Below, in pieces: positions 22,845-32,967 of a DNA stretch of 64,000 nt; the first letter of the stretch is position 1, and each line of letters begins with the position of its first letter. The notes below the pieces were generated by a model. The model saw nothing but the letters and a program-made list of their open reading frames with translations. It was not told the origin of the DNA and did not search any database. Source of the DNA: Sarocladium kiliense (taxonomy: Eukaryota > Ascomycota > Sordariomycetes > Hypocreales > Sarocladiaceae); NCBI GenBank assembly GCA_030734395.1, contig JAUZTG010000029.1, positions 1,984,001 to 2,048,000 of the forward strand, read 5' to 3'. A program made the translations under genes and the position numbers.

Positions 22845-23552
22845 ATGGACCCGACAGCTCAGCTCCGGTCCTCTATCCTCTCGCAACATCTTCCTCCTCC
22901 TTCTTCAGACTTCCTTACCACTCTCACCACCTCACGAAACCCGCCCCCACCTCTCCCTTCATTGATCGCCACAGCAAAGGCTCGTCTTCTAGCAGCAGAT
23001 CTTACCTCGTCTTCTCTGATTGACTCTTCAGTCACCTCAGTGCTCCCAGAGTCTGCAGTTCAAGCCAAGGAGGTCCGCCTCTCGCGTCCTGTACACGTCC
23101 AGATTCTCGACATAGAGGACTTGAGTCGCAGTCGATGGAGTCAGGCTGAAGAACTGGAGGCAGTAGAGAGGGGGGAGACAACGCGTGGGAGAGAGGTTAT
23201 CAGGGTGAGGGCGGAAGATGATGAGAACAACAACAGTTCCTCATCAGCTCCAACAGCTTCGAGAGGAGGCAATGCGATGCACCGTGTCGTCCTACAGGAT
23301 CGAGCTGGGAAAAAGATGTTTGCCATTGAGCTCAAGAGAGTCCAAGGTCTAGATGTTGGGAAGACTTGTATTGGGGAGAAGATACTCCTCAAGCCGGGCA
23401 CTGTCATTGCCAGGGGAACGGTGCTGCTCACCCCGGAGAATACAGTGCTCTTGGGTGGGAAGATTGAAGCCTGGCACAAGGCATGGACAGAGGGACGTCT
23501 CGACAGGCTGAAAGCTGCAGCCCGAGGAGGACTTACCGACACGGAACAGTGA
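22845..23552 (+). CDS. RMI1: RecQ-mediated genome instability protein 1 (Rmi1)
   Basis: OB-fold partner of topoisomerase III and the Sgs1/BLM helicase in dissolving double Holliday junctions. Single exon of 235 residues. The N-terminal helical part is Pro/Ser-rich. The OB fold begins with RPVHVQILDIEDLSRSRWSQ and contains HRVVLQDRAGKKMFAIELKR and the strand block GEKILLKPGTVIARGTVLLT with PENTVLLGGKIEAW. An acidic, Asn/Ser-rich loop interrupts the fold at about residues 120-145. The start at 22845 is the first ATG preceding the conserved helices. Tail-to-tail with SKI3, 97 bases apart. Confidence 0.88.
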   Translation: MDPTAQLRSSILSQHLPPPSSDFLTTLTTSRNPPPPLPSLIATAKARLLAADLTSSSLIDSSVTSVLPESAVQAKEVRLSRPVHVQILDIEDLSRSRWSQAEELEAVERGETTRGREVIRVRAEDDENNNSSSSAPTASRGGNAMHRVVLQDRAGKKMFAIELKRVQGLDVGKTCIGEKILLKPGTVIARGTVLLTPENTVLLGGKIEAWHKAWTEGRLDRLKAAARGGLTDTEQ

Positions 23553-23649
23553 TGGCAGAGCCTAGGAAAGGTCATGTTTGGTACAGTTACAACGGTGATA
23601 GGGAGGAAGGGCACGGACATCAGGCATCATCTCATTCAAGTATACCCAA

Positions 23650-26600
23650 CTACAGATCCGCCGTCGCCACCTCAAGCGACTTCCATCCACAGCTCTCCCA
23701 TGGTGCCAGCAAGATCGCCCTTTGCGCGTCCGCCACGGAACCCGTGCCAGCATGCGCCCTCGCCAGATCCTGGCATCCCAATACTCCCCTAGGGGGTATT
23801 CCCCTTCTTGCGACCTTCAGCGCCATCTGAGCCGCATGCGCATCGCCCGTCACCTCTGCGAGCGACGACCATCCATGCGGGAGGTATGGATGCAGCATCA
23901 CGTCGCTCTGCACCTGCGTCACTAGATCCTCCTGGGTCTTGCCCTCGCCAAGTGTAGCGATGGCGCGAAGGACCTCGCCGACATGGGATTGCTCTGTATC
24001 GGTGACCTTGCTATTTGTGCGCAGGCCGAGAAGTTCTTCTGTGACGGCTTCCAGACTGTCTTCATCATTGTCAAGAAGGGCAATGACTCCGAGGAGGAGA
24101 ACGCTCTGGACATGGTTGGGATGGTTCTCAATGACCTCGAACAGCGCCGTCCGGGCTCTCTCACGAGAAGCCTCCGAGCCTTGTGCCCACAGAACTTGGG
24201 TCAACAGGCATGTCGCATCAGGGTTGTTGTTTGACTCATCCAGCGCCGACTCGAAGAAGCCTAAGGCCTCATCAAAGCTGTTGGCGAAGTACTTTGCGAG
24301 TCCAACAGTGAGATGGGCAGACAGACGAGCTTGCCTCCGTTGCTCCACTGTCAGCTCACTACCTGAGTCGTCGCTGCTCAGATCCAGCGCGATCTCTCCA
24401 CACTCCATTGCCTTTTCGTACGACCCGGCGGCAAGGTATGCTCTGGCGAGGTCTGTTCGCGCAAGGGTGAATTTCGCCAGGCTATCAGCTGACTCTGTCT
24501 TCTCGTACTCTCCTTCCGCGGCGGTGCAGATGTCCTCCAGATAGTCCACGGCACGAGTGCTGTCGTTTGTTCGCTCAAGGAACATGGTCGACAAATGGCT
24601 GGAGGCCAGATCCTGAGGGCGGAGACCGCGGATCTGACTGAGCGCGAATAACGGCTGGATGAGCGAAGCCACTGTCAGGTTGGGCGGCGCAGTGAGGATG
24701 TGGTCGAATAAGGAGGCAGAGTAGTGTCTCCGGGTTGGCAATGAAGATGCTTCTGAAATCTCCATGGCATGCGTGAATAATGCTCTGGCCTCCTTAGAAT
24801 CACCGTACATCAAGGCCACAAATCCTTGACCAAGCCATGCATGAGCATAGTCTGGATCAGCAGACTGGGCTCTCGTGAAGGTCTCATTCGCCAAGTTCGT
24901 ATCGCCAGACAGAAGTGCAAGCGTCCCCAGGTTCACCCAACCGACGGGGCTTCGCTCGTTAAGATGCAGGCTCCTGACAAAGGCATGCTGTGCAACGGAA
25001 GGATTGACCTCGCTGGTGACGACACCCAGGGCGTTCCAAAACTCAGAGTTGCCGGCCTCAAGCTCAATGGCTCGTTTGAAAGCGCGAACGGCGCCTCGGA
25101 GGTATGGGCTGCTAGCTTTGCGGCCGTCATCGGACGCTAGGCTGATATGTGTGCGATAATCTGCCCAGCCTAGGTTGTAGTAGCCGACGGCTTGGGCGTC
25201 AAGATCCGATGATGAAACGTAAATTGCCTGCTTGTGGCACAAAATCATGGCGTGGGCACACCGTGTCAAGTTGGTCTGGACGTCGCTTCGATCGACCTCC
25301 TGCGAAAATACAGCCTCCACGTCGACCCTGTCCACGGTAGCCAGATTTTCGAAAGCCTCCTTTGGTGAGCCCTCCACGATGGCCTTGACCTCGCTTAGGG
25401 GGAAGTCGGCAACTCTGCTCTGAACCGATGTGAACACAGAGCAAGCCTCCGCAACGCTCTTCCAGAAGTTGAATGTCTGTCGAACATCGGCCGAGGCGGA
25501 CTTGGCAAAGTTGATAGTATCAGTAGCTAATTCGATGGCTTTACCAAAGAGACCCTTGTCGACTGAAGTGAGCGCGTTGTCGATCATTGTTTGCATCAGC
25601 GCCAGAATGACACCTTCCTCTCCTGAATGAGTTTTCATGACGCCGCGGTATAGCTCGATAGCTTCGTCATAATCCCCGAGCTCACGCTTGATGTTGGCAA
25701 GCATGTACTTCGTGAACCATGCATCTCCGGACATGTCTTTCCCGAGTTCCTCTTCCAGTCTCTGTGCATTGACCATCGCCTTCGTGGCCGCTATGAATCG
25801 GCCAGAACTATGGTAGCTCTCACCAAGTCCGACCCAGGAGTGGTAGTCATCTGGTGAGATGCGAAGAGCAGATTGGAACGACACAATGGCTTTGTGGAAG
25901 TCCTGCTTGTTGAGCTGCGCCACGCCAAGGGCAGCGAAAGGCCAGCTGATACCCTTCCGCTTCGACCCTGGAGGTGGCTTGACCTTGCCGGAGTCAACCA
26001 CTCGCTGGGCTACGAGCTCTACGCGATCCCAATCGCCGTCCGTCGCAAAGGATCGGGCAAGCCGTTCCGCAGCAATGACCTCAGCCGAAGAGAGCTCAAG
26101 AGCCTTTTGGAAGCAGCGCCGCGACCGTTTCTTGTCTTTCGCATAGTCGCCATAGAATATACCGAGACTGGTATAGCTAGGGGCGTGGTTGACGTCGTTG
26201 TGTAGCGCTTTGAGCCAGTACGCATAAGCGCACTCGCCCTTACGCCGCTTCCTGGCTTCTTTGCTAGGCTCCAAGTTCCAGATGCAGGATCCGTAACGAT
26301 ATTGCGCATCGCCTAGGAGTTGCTTGTCTGTCCTACCCTTCTCTTCCAGCAGATTGAGGCAGTGTTCCAGCTCATCCTTAGCTGCCTGCCAATCTCCCTT
26401 CAAAGCCTTTGCCCAGGCTGCCTCGGAGCGTACGCGAAGGTTGGTACCGTCGCGGGCCAATGCGCGGGCGAAGAAGTCAATTGCCTGGTCGTACTCTTCC
26501 TCTTCTTCAAAAATGAGTCCTACACCAATAAGCGCAGGTGTCGACTTGCTGTCGCGTTCTAAGACCTTATCGAATAATGTCTTTGCATCCTGGTGGTGCC

Positions 26601-27948
26601 GTGGGGACTGATAGTAGACGAGTGCGGTTCCCAACGCCAATGAATATGCGTCCTCGGTGTTAGGGAACGGCAGACCACTCTTCCGCCGTTCTTTAACAAG
26701 GAGTTCTTTCGCCTTCCGCATGAACTCAACCGTTGTCTCGTACTCGCCGACGCTGAGGAAGTATTCACCAGCAAGACGATAGGCTAGGGTAGACTCTGCT
26801 GTTGTGATGCCTTCTGTGATCATGAGCAAGCGCTCCTCATCGGTCAGTGGTACATAAGCAGTAGGAACGCCCCCATCTTCGTCGTCATCGCTATCCTCTG
26901 AAAGCTCCTCAGGTGTGGGCTTTGGGGCCTCTTTCGGGAATGGCGACAGGTTGCTGGTGAGATAAGCTTGGATGATCTTGGCCATGTCGCTGTCAGGGAA
27001 GAAGTTGCAATAGGCACGAAGAATCTCCACGTCCCACCCTTTTACCTCCTTTTCGTCCTTCCAGTCGATTGCAATATCCCATGCCAGCTTATATGGATGG
27101 CGAATAATCACCATGTCGTTGGCTAGACCGATCACTTTCTCCAGCTCCTGTTGCTTTGGTTCACCAGACGGAGATGCAAGAAGTCGCTCATAGCAGTACC
27201 GTAATAGCTTTTCTTCAAACTGGCGTCTCACATCGTCATCGGATGTCCAGTTGATCAGTTGTCGGAAGATGTGCTCGAGCTTGCTCTGTGCGTAAACTTC
27301 CCGCTTCACCTCCAACTTGACCTCGTCCAGTCTGGCGCCCAGACGAGTTCGACGTTCACCCACTAGGGTGTTGATGCGTTTCTTTTCGAACTCTTCGAGA
27401 ATGTGCGCAACAGATTCGTAAGTCTTGGAGGGATGAGGGAACCGGCCCTCAAGAATAGGATAGAGTGGACTCTCGGGAAGTCGTATCCAGAGAGCATCTG
27501 CATACTGCGTCGCGTCGCCATTTGAGCGGACAAAGTCGACGTACTTGTCAACGATCTGCTGGCACTTGTACATGTCCTCAGCTTCATGAAAGATTTGTGC
27601 CAGCCGAATGACCACCTGCTGGTAATCGGCGAGCTTCTTCGCTCCTTGCTTCTCGAATAGCTTGATAAGGCCTTGCCATGCCTGAGCATCTTGAGGTCTC
27701 AGTTCTGTCGCCGCTTGATACACGCGCTCTGCCTCATCGAGGTCGCCTTGCTTGTCAAGGGCGAAAGCCAAGAAGATGTGACTAGCAACGGTTAGCTCGT
27801 GTCGTAGCAGTATTCTATCGTTGACACCATACCCCTGGTAGTTCTTAGGCTCTTTATCCAGGAATGCTTTGGCCTTGTCGACAGCGTCCCCATATTGCTG
27901 CTGGCGAATTGCATCATTGATGCTCTTGAGGAGGGCTTTGCTAGACAT
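23650..27948 (-). CDS. SKI3: Ski complex TPR subunit Ski3
   Basis: Scaffold of the cytoplasmic Ski2-Ski3-Ski8 complex, which feeds mRNA into the exosome for 3'-5' decay. Exons 27948-27833 and 27781-23650 give about 1415 residues, the family length. The protein is built from many tetratricopeptide repeats, clear for example in AWQGLIKLFEKQGAKKLADY, HSWVGLGESYHSSGRFIAAT and YAHAWLGQGFVALMYGDSKE. The frame is open through the 51-nt intron near the 5' end, but that intron has GTATGG, CTAAC and TAG and its removal gives NYQGHIFLAFALDKQ, matching the yeast NYFAHIFLGKAL region. The start is the ATG at 27948 (MSSKALLKSIND). An acidic stretch near residue 360 (SEDSDDDEDGG) separates the N-terminal arm. 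Confidence 0.94.
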   Translation of the reverse strand: MSSKALLKSINDAIRQQQYGDAVDKAKAFLDKEPKNYQGYGVNDRILLRHELTVASHIFLAFALDKQGDLDEAERVYQAATELRPQDAQAWQGLIKLFEKQGAKKLADYQQVVIRLAQIFHEAEDMYKCQQIVDKYVDFVRSNGDATQYADALWIRLPESPLYPILEGRFPHPSKTYESVAHILEEFEKKRINTLVGERRTRLGARLDEVKLEVKREVYAQSKLEHIFRQLINWTSDDDVRRQFEEKLLRYCYERLLASPSGEPKQQELEKVIGLANDMVIIRHPYKLAWDIAIDWKDEKEVKGWDVEILRAYCNFFPDSDMAKIIQAYLTSNLSPFPKEAPKPTPEELSEDSDDDEDGGVPTAYVPLTDEERLLMITEGITTAESTLAYRLAGEYFLSVGEYETTVEFMRKAKELLVKERRKSGLPFPNTEDAYSLALGTALVYYQSPRHHQDAKTLFDKVLERDSKSTPALIGVGLIFEEEEEYDQAIDFFARALARDGTNLRVRSEAAWAKALKGDWQAAKDELEHCLNLLEEKGRTDKQLLGDAQYRYGSCIWNLEPSKEARKRRKGECAYAYWLKALHNDVNHAPSYTSLGIFYGDYAKDKKRSRRCFQKALELSSAEVIAAERLARSFATDGDWDRVELVAQRVVDSGKVKPPPGSKRKGISWPFAALGVAQLNKQDFHKAIVSFQSALRISPDDYHSWVGLGESYHSSGRFIAATKAMVNAQRLEEELGKDMSGDAWFTKYMLANIKRELGDYDEAIELYRGVMKTHSGEEGVILALMQTMIDNALTSVDKGLFGKAIELATDTINFAKSASADVRQTFNFWKSVAEACSVFTSVQSRVADFPLSEVKAIVEGSPKEAFENLATVDRVDVEAVFSQEVDRSDVQTNLTRCAHAMILCHKQAIYVSSSDLDAQAVGYYNLGWADYRTHISLASDDGRKASSPYLRGAVRAFKRAIELEAGNSEFWNALGVVTSEVNPSVAQHAFVRSLHLNERSPVGWVNLGTLALLSGDTNLANETFTRAQSADPDYAHAWLGQGFVALMYGDSKEARALFTHAMEISEASSLPTRRHYSASLFDHILTAPPNLTVASLIQPLFALSQIRGLRPQDLASSHLSTMFLERTNDSTRAVDYLEDICTAAEGEYEKTESADSLAKFTLARTDLARAYLAAGSYEKAMECGEIALDLSSDDSGSELTVEQRRQARLSAHLTVGLAKYFANSFDEALGFFESALDESNNNPDATCLLTQVLWAQGSEASRERARTALFEVIENHPNHVQSVLLLGVIALLDNDEDSLEAVTEELLGLRTNSKVTDTEQSHVGEVLRAIATLGEGKTQEDLVTQVQSDVMLHPYLPHGWSSLAEVTGDAHAAQMALKVARRGIPPRGVLGCQDLARAHAGTGSVADAQRAILLAPWESCGWKSLEVATADL

Positions 27949-28988
27949 GATTGCGCTGGGCAACAAAGCCCGGAGACTAGGTGAGATGAGAAAGCTTGGC
28001 CAGTCGGGAGGTGCTAAGATTCGCTGCGGCGCAATGTTCTCAAGTCATCACAGTCAAGTGTCCTCGCTGCGATACGAAGGTTGTTGGAGCCTGGTAAGGC
28101 TCTCGTGCTGGTTTGATGTGGAGTGGAGTGATGCATGTCATTCTGGAGCCTGTGAATTGTGATGGAGTGAGAAGCCGGAAGCCCCACACTTTTCCGAGCC
28201 TCTACCGGGCGACATCAGCCTACGAGCAAGATTGGCACAATCAGAACATGAATCAAGACCGAGGGAATAGGGCTGCTCAATATTGAAACCGCCAGTTTGT
28301 CTTCTGTTCGCAATATATTGCAAGTATAACCCTAACCTGACCCTTACCCTGACGATACTGAGTTTCATAACGATGCCTCCGTAGATATGAATTTATTGCT
28401 CTGTGTCTTACGCATTTTTTTCTTCATCTGACTCGATTGCTTGGGATTCCTGACCTACCACCTCCAAAGCGCATCTTTGTTGTGAGGTTCAAACTCGGAC
28501 AAACACAGGATCAGCTTTGCAGTGTCACGACTCGCTGCAAGGCAATGAGGAACAGGGGGACTAAAGAAGTCGCTTAATACAGTCATGCTGGGAGACCAAG
28601 AAGTTCATTGAAGACTCACACCAGGACAGGGCTCATGGAATGTCAATTAGCTCTAGCTGTTACTGATCACCATCACAATTATTATGCGCTGGAGCTCCTC
28701 AGCTCGGGGGTCAACGTGATCTAATTGAGATCTTCGAACACTTAGCACAGCTGTTACCGACAGTAAAGCTCCAAAACTTGACATACAATGATTTCAGCAT
28801 AATTTTGAGGTCGTATGCAACATGGAGTGTCGGACCCCGGGCTGATCGTCAGCATGGTTTGGTAGTTGCACTCAAAGATCAACGTGGTACCATATATTCG
28901 CATGGTACACCCACGGAGGACATCAGCTTGGAGATAATGACGAAGCCTCAGACCGCAGAAAGTGGGTTGAATGAGATTTGGCTAATAG
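27949..28988. other. Intergenic region upstream of SKI3
   Basis: 1.04 kb between two minus-strand genes, AT-richer than the coding areas. It carries a short telomere-like stretch at 28326-28352. One ORF of about 109 codons on the plus strand (28778-29107) has no recognisable features and overlaps the next gene antisense. Confidence 0.5.
28326..28352. repeat. Short degenerate telomere-like repeat
   Basis: TAACCCTAACC followed by TGACCCTTACCCTGA: four CCCT units with variable spacers, resembling the CCCTAA telomere strand of filamentous ascomycetes. Only one unit is exact, so it could be a chance C-rich stretch. Confidence 0.4.
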
Positions 28989-29519
28989 CTAAGAGTCTTG
29001 TTCCAAATAATCTCGAAGAAACGGCCGACTCCAATCCCGCTTGCCCACAGGAACGCCTTCCTTTCTCAGAATTGCATAAGCCATGGAGACGTGAAAGTAG
29101 ACATTAGGCATCCTCATCAGTCCTACCACAGCTCTTACGGGCACCTCAAACGAGCTGCCCCGTCGAGCAAAGGTCGTCATGGTGTCTCCTGCTCTGTTCA
29201 CCGCCTCTGGATCTAAGCCCTCCAGCGCGGCCACAGCCTGGTCGATGCATGCGTGTAGCTTCTCAAATGAATAGAGTTCGTCGTCTTCCGTTTCGTCGAA
29301 AGCTCCAGCTTCGGCGCCCTGAAGCTCTATGGCCATGGACTGTGCGGAGAAGCAGGCGTATCGCACCTGGAATGTAAGAGGCTTCATGTCGTCAATCAAC
29401 CGCGCAGCAATGAGCTTTCCTGAATCAGCATGCTTCTCGGCGTGCTGTAGGATTCGCCGTAGGGAAAGAAGTGCGCCTTGGGCCATGAAGACAGTGCCAT
29501 CGTAGAGAGTATAAGACAT
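28989..29519 (-). CDS. DUF1993 family protein
   Basis: Single exon, 176 residues. Matches the DUF1993 family of small helical proteins, which resembles DinB-like four-helix bundles: N-terminal helix MSYTLYDGTVFMAQGALLSL, central DDMKPLTFQVRYACFSAQ, and the C-terminal PNVYFHVSMAYAILRKEGVP with GKRDWSRPF. The family is common in bacteria and patchy in fungi, and the function is unknown. A TATATAAG box lies about 90 bases upstream in the correct orientation. It starts the sparser accessory stretch of the window. Confidence 0.85.
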   Translation of the reverse strand: MSYTLYDGTVFMAQGALLSLRRILQHAEKHADSGKLIAARLIDDMKPLTFQVRYACFSAQSMAIELQGAEAGAFDETEDDELYSFEKLHACIDQAVAALEGLDPEAVNRAGDTMTTFARRGSSFEVPVRAVVGLMRMPNVYFHVSMAYAILRKEGVPVGKRDWSRPFLRDYLEQDS

Positions 29520-30243
29520 GATGTTCTAGGTTATAATGTACTGCAGTGAAGGTAGGCTGAAGTTGCTTGCGGAGTTGGTGCTTCACTCTGAGACACTCAG
29601 GCATTCTTATATACTTCTCGGATAGTCGTTGATACTAAAGAGGAGGGAGACATTTGCTGCAAGCCACTGCTTCGTGAATTCCGAATTGACAATTAGGGGA
29701 CAACTGCAACGGGCTACACTGCAAACTGAGCATACAGCAGCAAAAAGAATTCTCGTAGTGAACTTGGTTCATTTGCCTTCGCCGTTGCAAAATCGTCGAT
29801 GTTAAATTGTTCGCAACACAAGCCAATCGCTTTGAGGCACAACAAGTCCATGTACTCCATATCTAACCCGAAGCAGATCGTGGCTACACTTGCAGGTGCT
29901 GTTGGTTGCGGGGTTTCCGCCTTCGCATCACCAGAGCGAAATCACATTGAAGTCTTCGTCGGCGGGGATACCATTAAGTCCGGAAGACCCATACTTAGAT
30001 ACTCCAAGATTCCAAGACTCCAGTGATGACATTTTAACTGCTTCAGGCATAGCGAAAATCGAAGCTACTACTTTAAGCTTTGTGCTTTGTGCCTTCGTCC
30101 CACTTACACCGAGTGACATCTTTCACCCTCTTCGGACTAGAAGAATCATGGACGATGTATGATGCGCCTCTACCCGACGAACCTTCGACACTGCTCATGT
30201 CGCGTCAACAGTAGCAGCAGAAAAGGCCGATTCGCTATCCAGA
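29520..30243. other. Divergent intergenic region (DUF1993 gene and bZIP-like gene)
   Basis: 724 bases. It contains three overlapping upstream ATGs at 30148, 30155 and 30159, just before the bZIP-like start. The ATG at 30148 opens a five-codon uORF; the one at 30159 opens a 73-codon frame that overlaps the main start. No separate gene supported. Confidence 0.45.
29606..29614 (-). promoter_or_regulatory. TATA box of the DUF1993 gene
   Basis: Reads GTATATAAG on the minus strand, about 90 bases before the ATG at 29519. Position and sequence fit a fungal TATA element. Confidence 0.55.
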
Positions 30244-31352
30244 ATGGATGTGCCAATGACAAACTCTGCCTTCCCGATTCACTCCGTGCTCGGCGAAGGC
30301 AAAGTGAATGGGATCCACGACTATCCTGGTTACCATCACTCGAATGCCGAGGCCGATTCGATAGCCAAGGCCAACAGTGAGCGGAGGAGGGTCCAGAACC
30401 GAATGAATCAAAGAGCACGCCGTGAGTTCTTCTTTGAAATTTTCATGAAAACGCGGGGCTTATAGTATTTGCAGGGCTTAGGATCAAGGAACAGGACCAG
30501 GGGTCAACTCAGCCGTCACGTCCGTTCCAAGTCAGACGCTGGCGTCTGGATGAATCATTTGGCCCTCCGGGCCCGGGAGCCTTTTTAGGCGTTGAGACTG
30601 TCGCAAACCATCGACAATTACCTGACGCTGACTGGAGTGCACCAGGGAGCAATACTGCATCCGTCACTCGAGCGGCATCGTCGAATGGCGTGCCTTTTTT
30701 CTTCCCCTTGTCAACGGACCATCTCCTTCATCTTGTTCAGTACAACGTTTTCAGAGCCTTCATCTCCAATAAGCGCACCCTTAATACCCTCCTCACGGGC
30801 TGGGCAGATCCTCCACCGTCTCCAAACACGTGCCCTGTTAGTGGTCCATACCGTGACGATACCACCGTCTTCCCCCTGAACCCTAACATTCCGGCATCAC
30901 TCGCCCCGACGCTCCTTCAACAGAGCAAAATGCACTCAATATGGATCAATCTATTTCCCTTCCCACGGGTCCGTGACAACTTCATCAGGCGCGAGGGAAC
31001 TTTCGACCACTGGCAGCTGCTGCAAGACCTCGTCGGCGAGATCATGGCTTTTACACCAGCCCAAGAGCGACGATCTACGCATCAAGTTTTCACCGCTTCT
31101 GATGCTCGACCCTGGTGGTCCCTGCCCCTCGCAGCAGGACGAGACGAAGACGAGATCACTGCAGAGCGGACGGGACTTATAGTGTGGGGAGAGCCTCATG
31201 ATATGTATAGCTGGGAGCTAACACCCGGATTTGTTGCGAAGTGGTCCTGGGTGTTGGAAGGGTGCGACGACTTGATCGAGTCTAGCAATCGTTGGAGGAG
31301 GATGAGAGGAGAAGAGCCTATGCGTATATTGGCATCGACGCGAGTGACTTAG
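30244..31352 (+). CDS. bZIP-like transcription factor of the DUF3425 family
   Basis: Putative nuclear regulator. Exons 30244-30421 and 30475-31352 join over a 53-nt intron to give 351 residues. The basic region (SERRRVQNRMNQRARRLRIK) spans the splice junction, so the DNA-contact helix exists only in the spliced product. After it, the sequence turns Pro/Gly-rich with no leucine heptads. The C-terminal half is the DUF3425 domain: STDHLLHLVQYNVFRAFISN, then FPLNPNIPASLAPTLLQQ, MHSIWINLFPFPRVRDNFI and the ending GLIVWGEPHDMYSWELTPGF with EGCDDLIESSNRWR. The family is abundant in Pezizomycotina and often lies near accessory or secondary-metabolism genes. It is 616 bases upstream of a dehydrogenase on the same strand; a regulatory link is only a guess. 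Confidence 0.88.
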
Positions 31353-31968
31353 GATAGCCAATGAGAAGTGACCCTCACTTTCACTTGCCAGAGAAAAACA
31401 TGATTGAAAGGACTGACACAGCATGACGGGGGTATACTTTGCTTCACCATGATCATTCGTGCCACCCTACCATACTCCAGCACGAAATAGGCAATTATGT
31501 CACTGATGCCTTGTACTTCTGCAACAAATTACAAATCCATACGAACCTCTGCTACCATCGTGTACAGCAATCACGACCCGGTGACACCAGCTAGCATCAA
31601 GATAGCGGTGTTCGATGCGGATCTCGAGGCTGTGGAGATCTGATCGCCCAACTCCGGAGCCAGTCCAGAACGGGAAGAAAATGTCATCAGGCATTTATAG
31701 ATGCGAAATGTTCATATTAACTTGATGACGAAAACAATGTCCAGCCATATACAGTGCTTTGTAATTCAGCATCTGTCAAGCTCATGTCTCCTCAAAGACC
31801 TGTTGGGTAGTCGGTCAGAGTATATAAGTCGATCTACTCCCGCTCATCATGCCAACAAGTCTTATTGCGGTCATCCTTATACACAACCTCAGTTTATTTA
31901 CAAGCCGGCAATCACTGAATAGCTAGTGCTCATATTTCAATACACTTCCAGAACTTACGACGATCATC
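31353..31968. other. Intergenic region, promoter of the SDR gene
   Basis: 616 bases between two plus-strand genes, with a TATA box near its right end. No other gene seen. Confidence 0.5.
31821..31828 (+). promoter_or_regulatory. TATA box of the SDR gene
   Basis: TATATAAG 141 bases upstream of the ATG at 31969, on the coding strand. Good consensus and spacing. Confidence 0.6.
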
Positions 31969-32967
31969 ATGCCGCGCTACATCGAAGTTCACGCCAACCC
32001 TGCCGGTCCTGGTGACGCCCGTCCCACGGCCCTACAAATCATCAAGGGCGAGAATGCTGAGGGCAAGCTCAAGGGCCAGGTCATCGTCATCACTGGGACA
32101 TCTTCTGGAATTGGCATCGAAACCACTCGTGCCTTGGCTGCCACTGGAGCCACCCTCTTCCTTACAGCCCGAGACATCTCCAAAGCTCAGAAAGCACTCG
32201 CCGACATTCTTGAGCCTTCTCGCATGGAACTCGTCAAGATGGACCAGGAGAGTTTGTCTTCTGTCCGCCAGGCGGCGTCTACTATCCTCGCCAAGACCTC
32301 GAAGATTCACGCCTTGGTCAACAACGCGGGTATTATGTGCATTCCCGACCTTCGCTTGACCACCGATGGCTACGAGCTCCAGTTCGGGACAAACTACCTC
32401 TCGCACTTCCTCTTGTACAAGCTCTCGGAACCCGCTCTTCTTGCATCTGCTACCCCCGAGCTTCCGTCTCGCGTCGTTAGTGTCGCATCGTCAGCCCACA
32501 ATGTCCAGGGCCTCAATGAATCCGGCAACTACAACTTCGAGAAAGGGAACTACGACCCCAGCGCGGCATATGGGCAATCAAAGACAGCCACTGTTTATCT
32601 GGCTAATGAGATTGAGCGCCGCTTTGGCTCGTGTAATCTACACGCCGTGAGCGTCCATCCCGGCATCGCGTCGACAAGTCTCCCGCAGCACATGCCCCCG
32701 GAAGCTTTTGAGGGCATGGATCACTTGTTCCCCACCATGAAGAGCGTTGAGCAGGCAGCTGCGACGTCGGTATGGGCAGCCGTGAGCAAGGAATGGGAGC
32801 ACAAGGGCGGCAAATACCTCTTGGACTGCCAGGAAGCAAAGCCATTTGTCGAAGGGAGTGACAAATTCACCGGCGCAGGATACGCTCCATGGGCGTATGA
32901 CGTTGATGAAGCGAAGAGGTTGTGGAAGGACTCCCTGAAGATGTTTGGACTCCCTAATGAAGAGTAG
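31969..32967 (+). CDS. Short-chain dehydrogenase/reductase
   Basis: NAD(P)-dependent oxidoreductase of the retinol-dehydrogenase/WW-oxidoreductase-like SDR group. Single exon, 332 residues. The cofactor motif TGTSSGIG is at about residues 42-49, preceded by the strand GQVIVI. NNAGIM marks the following active-site strand, and the catalytic pair Y201-x3-K205 lies in AAYGQSKTATVYLANE. HPGIASTSL follows where the substrate loop begins. The length and the C-terminal extension with YLLDCQEAKPF and YAPWAYD fit fungal members annotated as retinol or protochlorophyllide reductase-like enzymes. The substrate cannot be predicted. No signal peptide or membrane segment. Confidence 0.92.
   Translation: MPRYIEVHANPAGPGDARPTALQIIKGENAEGKLKGQVIVITGTSSGIGIETTRALAATGATLFLTARDISKAQKALADILEPSRMELVKMDQESLSSVRQAASTILAKTSKIHALVNNAGIMCIPDLRLTTDGYELQFGTNYLSHFLLYKLSEPALLASATPELPSRVVSVASSAHNVQGLNESGNYNFEKGNYDPSAAYGQSKTATVYLANEIERRFGSCNLHAVSVHPGIASTSLPQHMPPEAFEGMDHLFPTMKSVEQAAATSVWAAVSKEWEHKGGKYLLDCQEAKPFVEGSDKFTGAGYAPWAYDVDEAKRLWKDSLKMFGLPNEE

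Noticed and set aside
28778..29107. 109-codon frame upstream of the DUF1993 gene
   Set aside because: No recognisable features, and its end overlaps the DUF1993 gene antisense.
29850..30026. Short frame with a hydrophobic IVATLAGAVGCGVSAFA segment
   Set aside because: Too short, with no splice partner or conserved features. It lies in the bZIP-like 5' flank.
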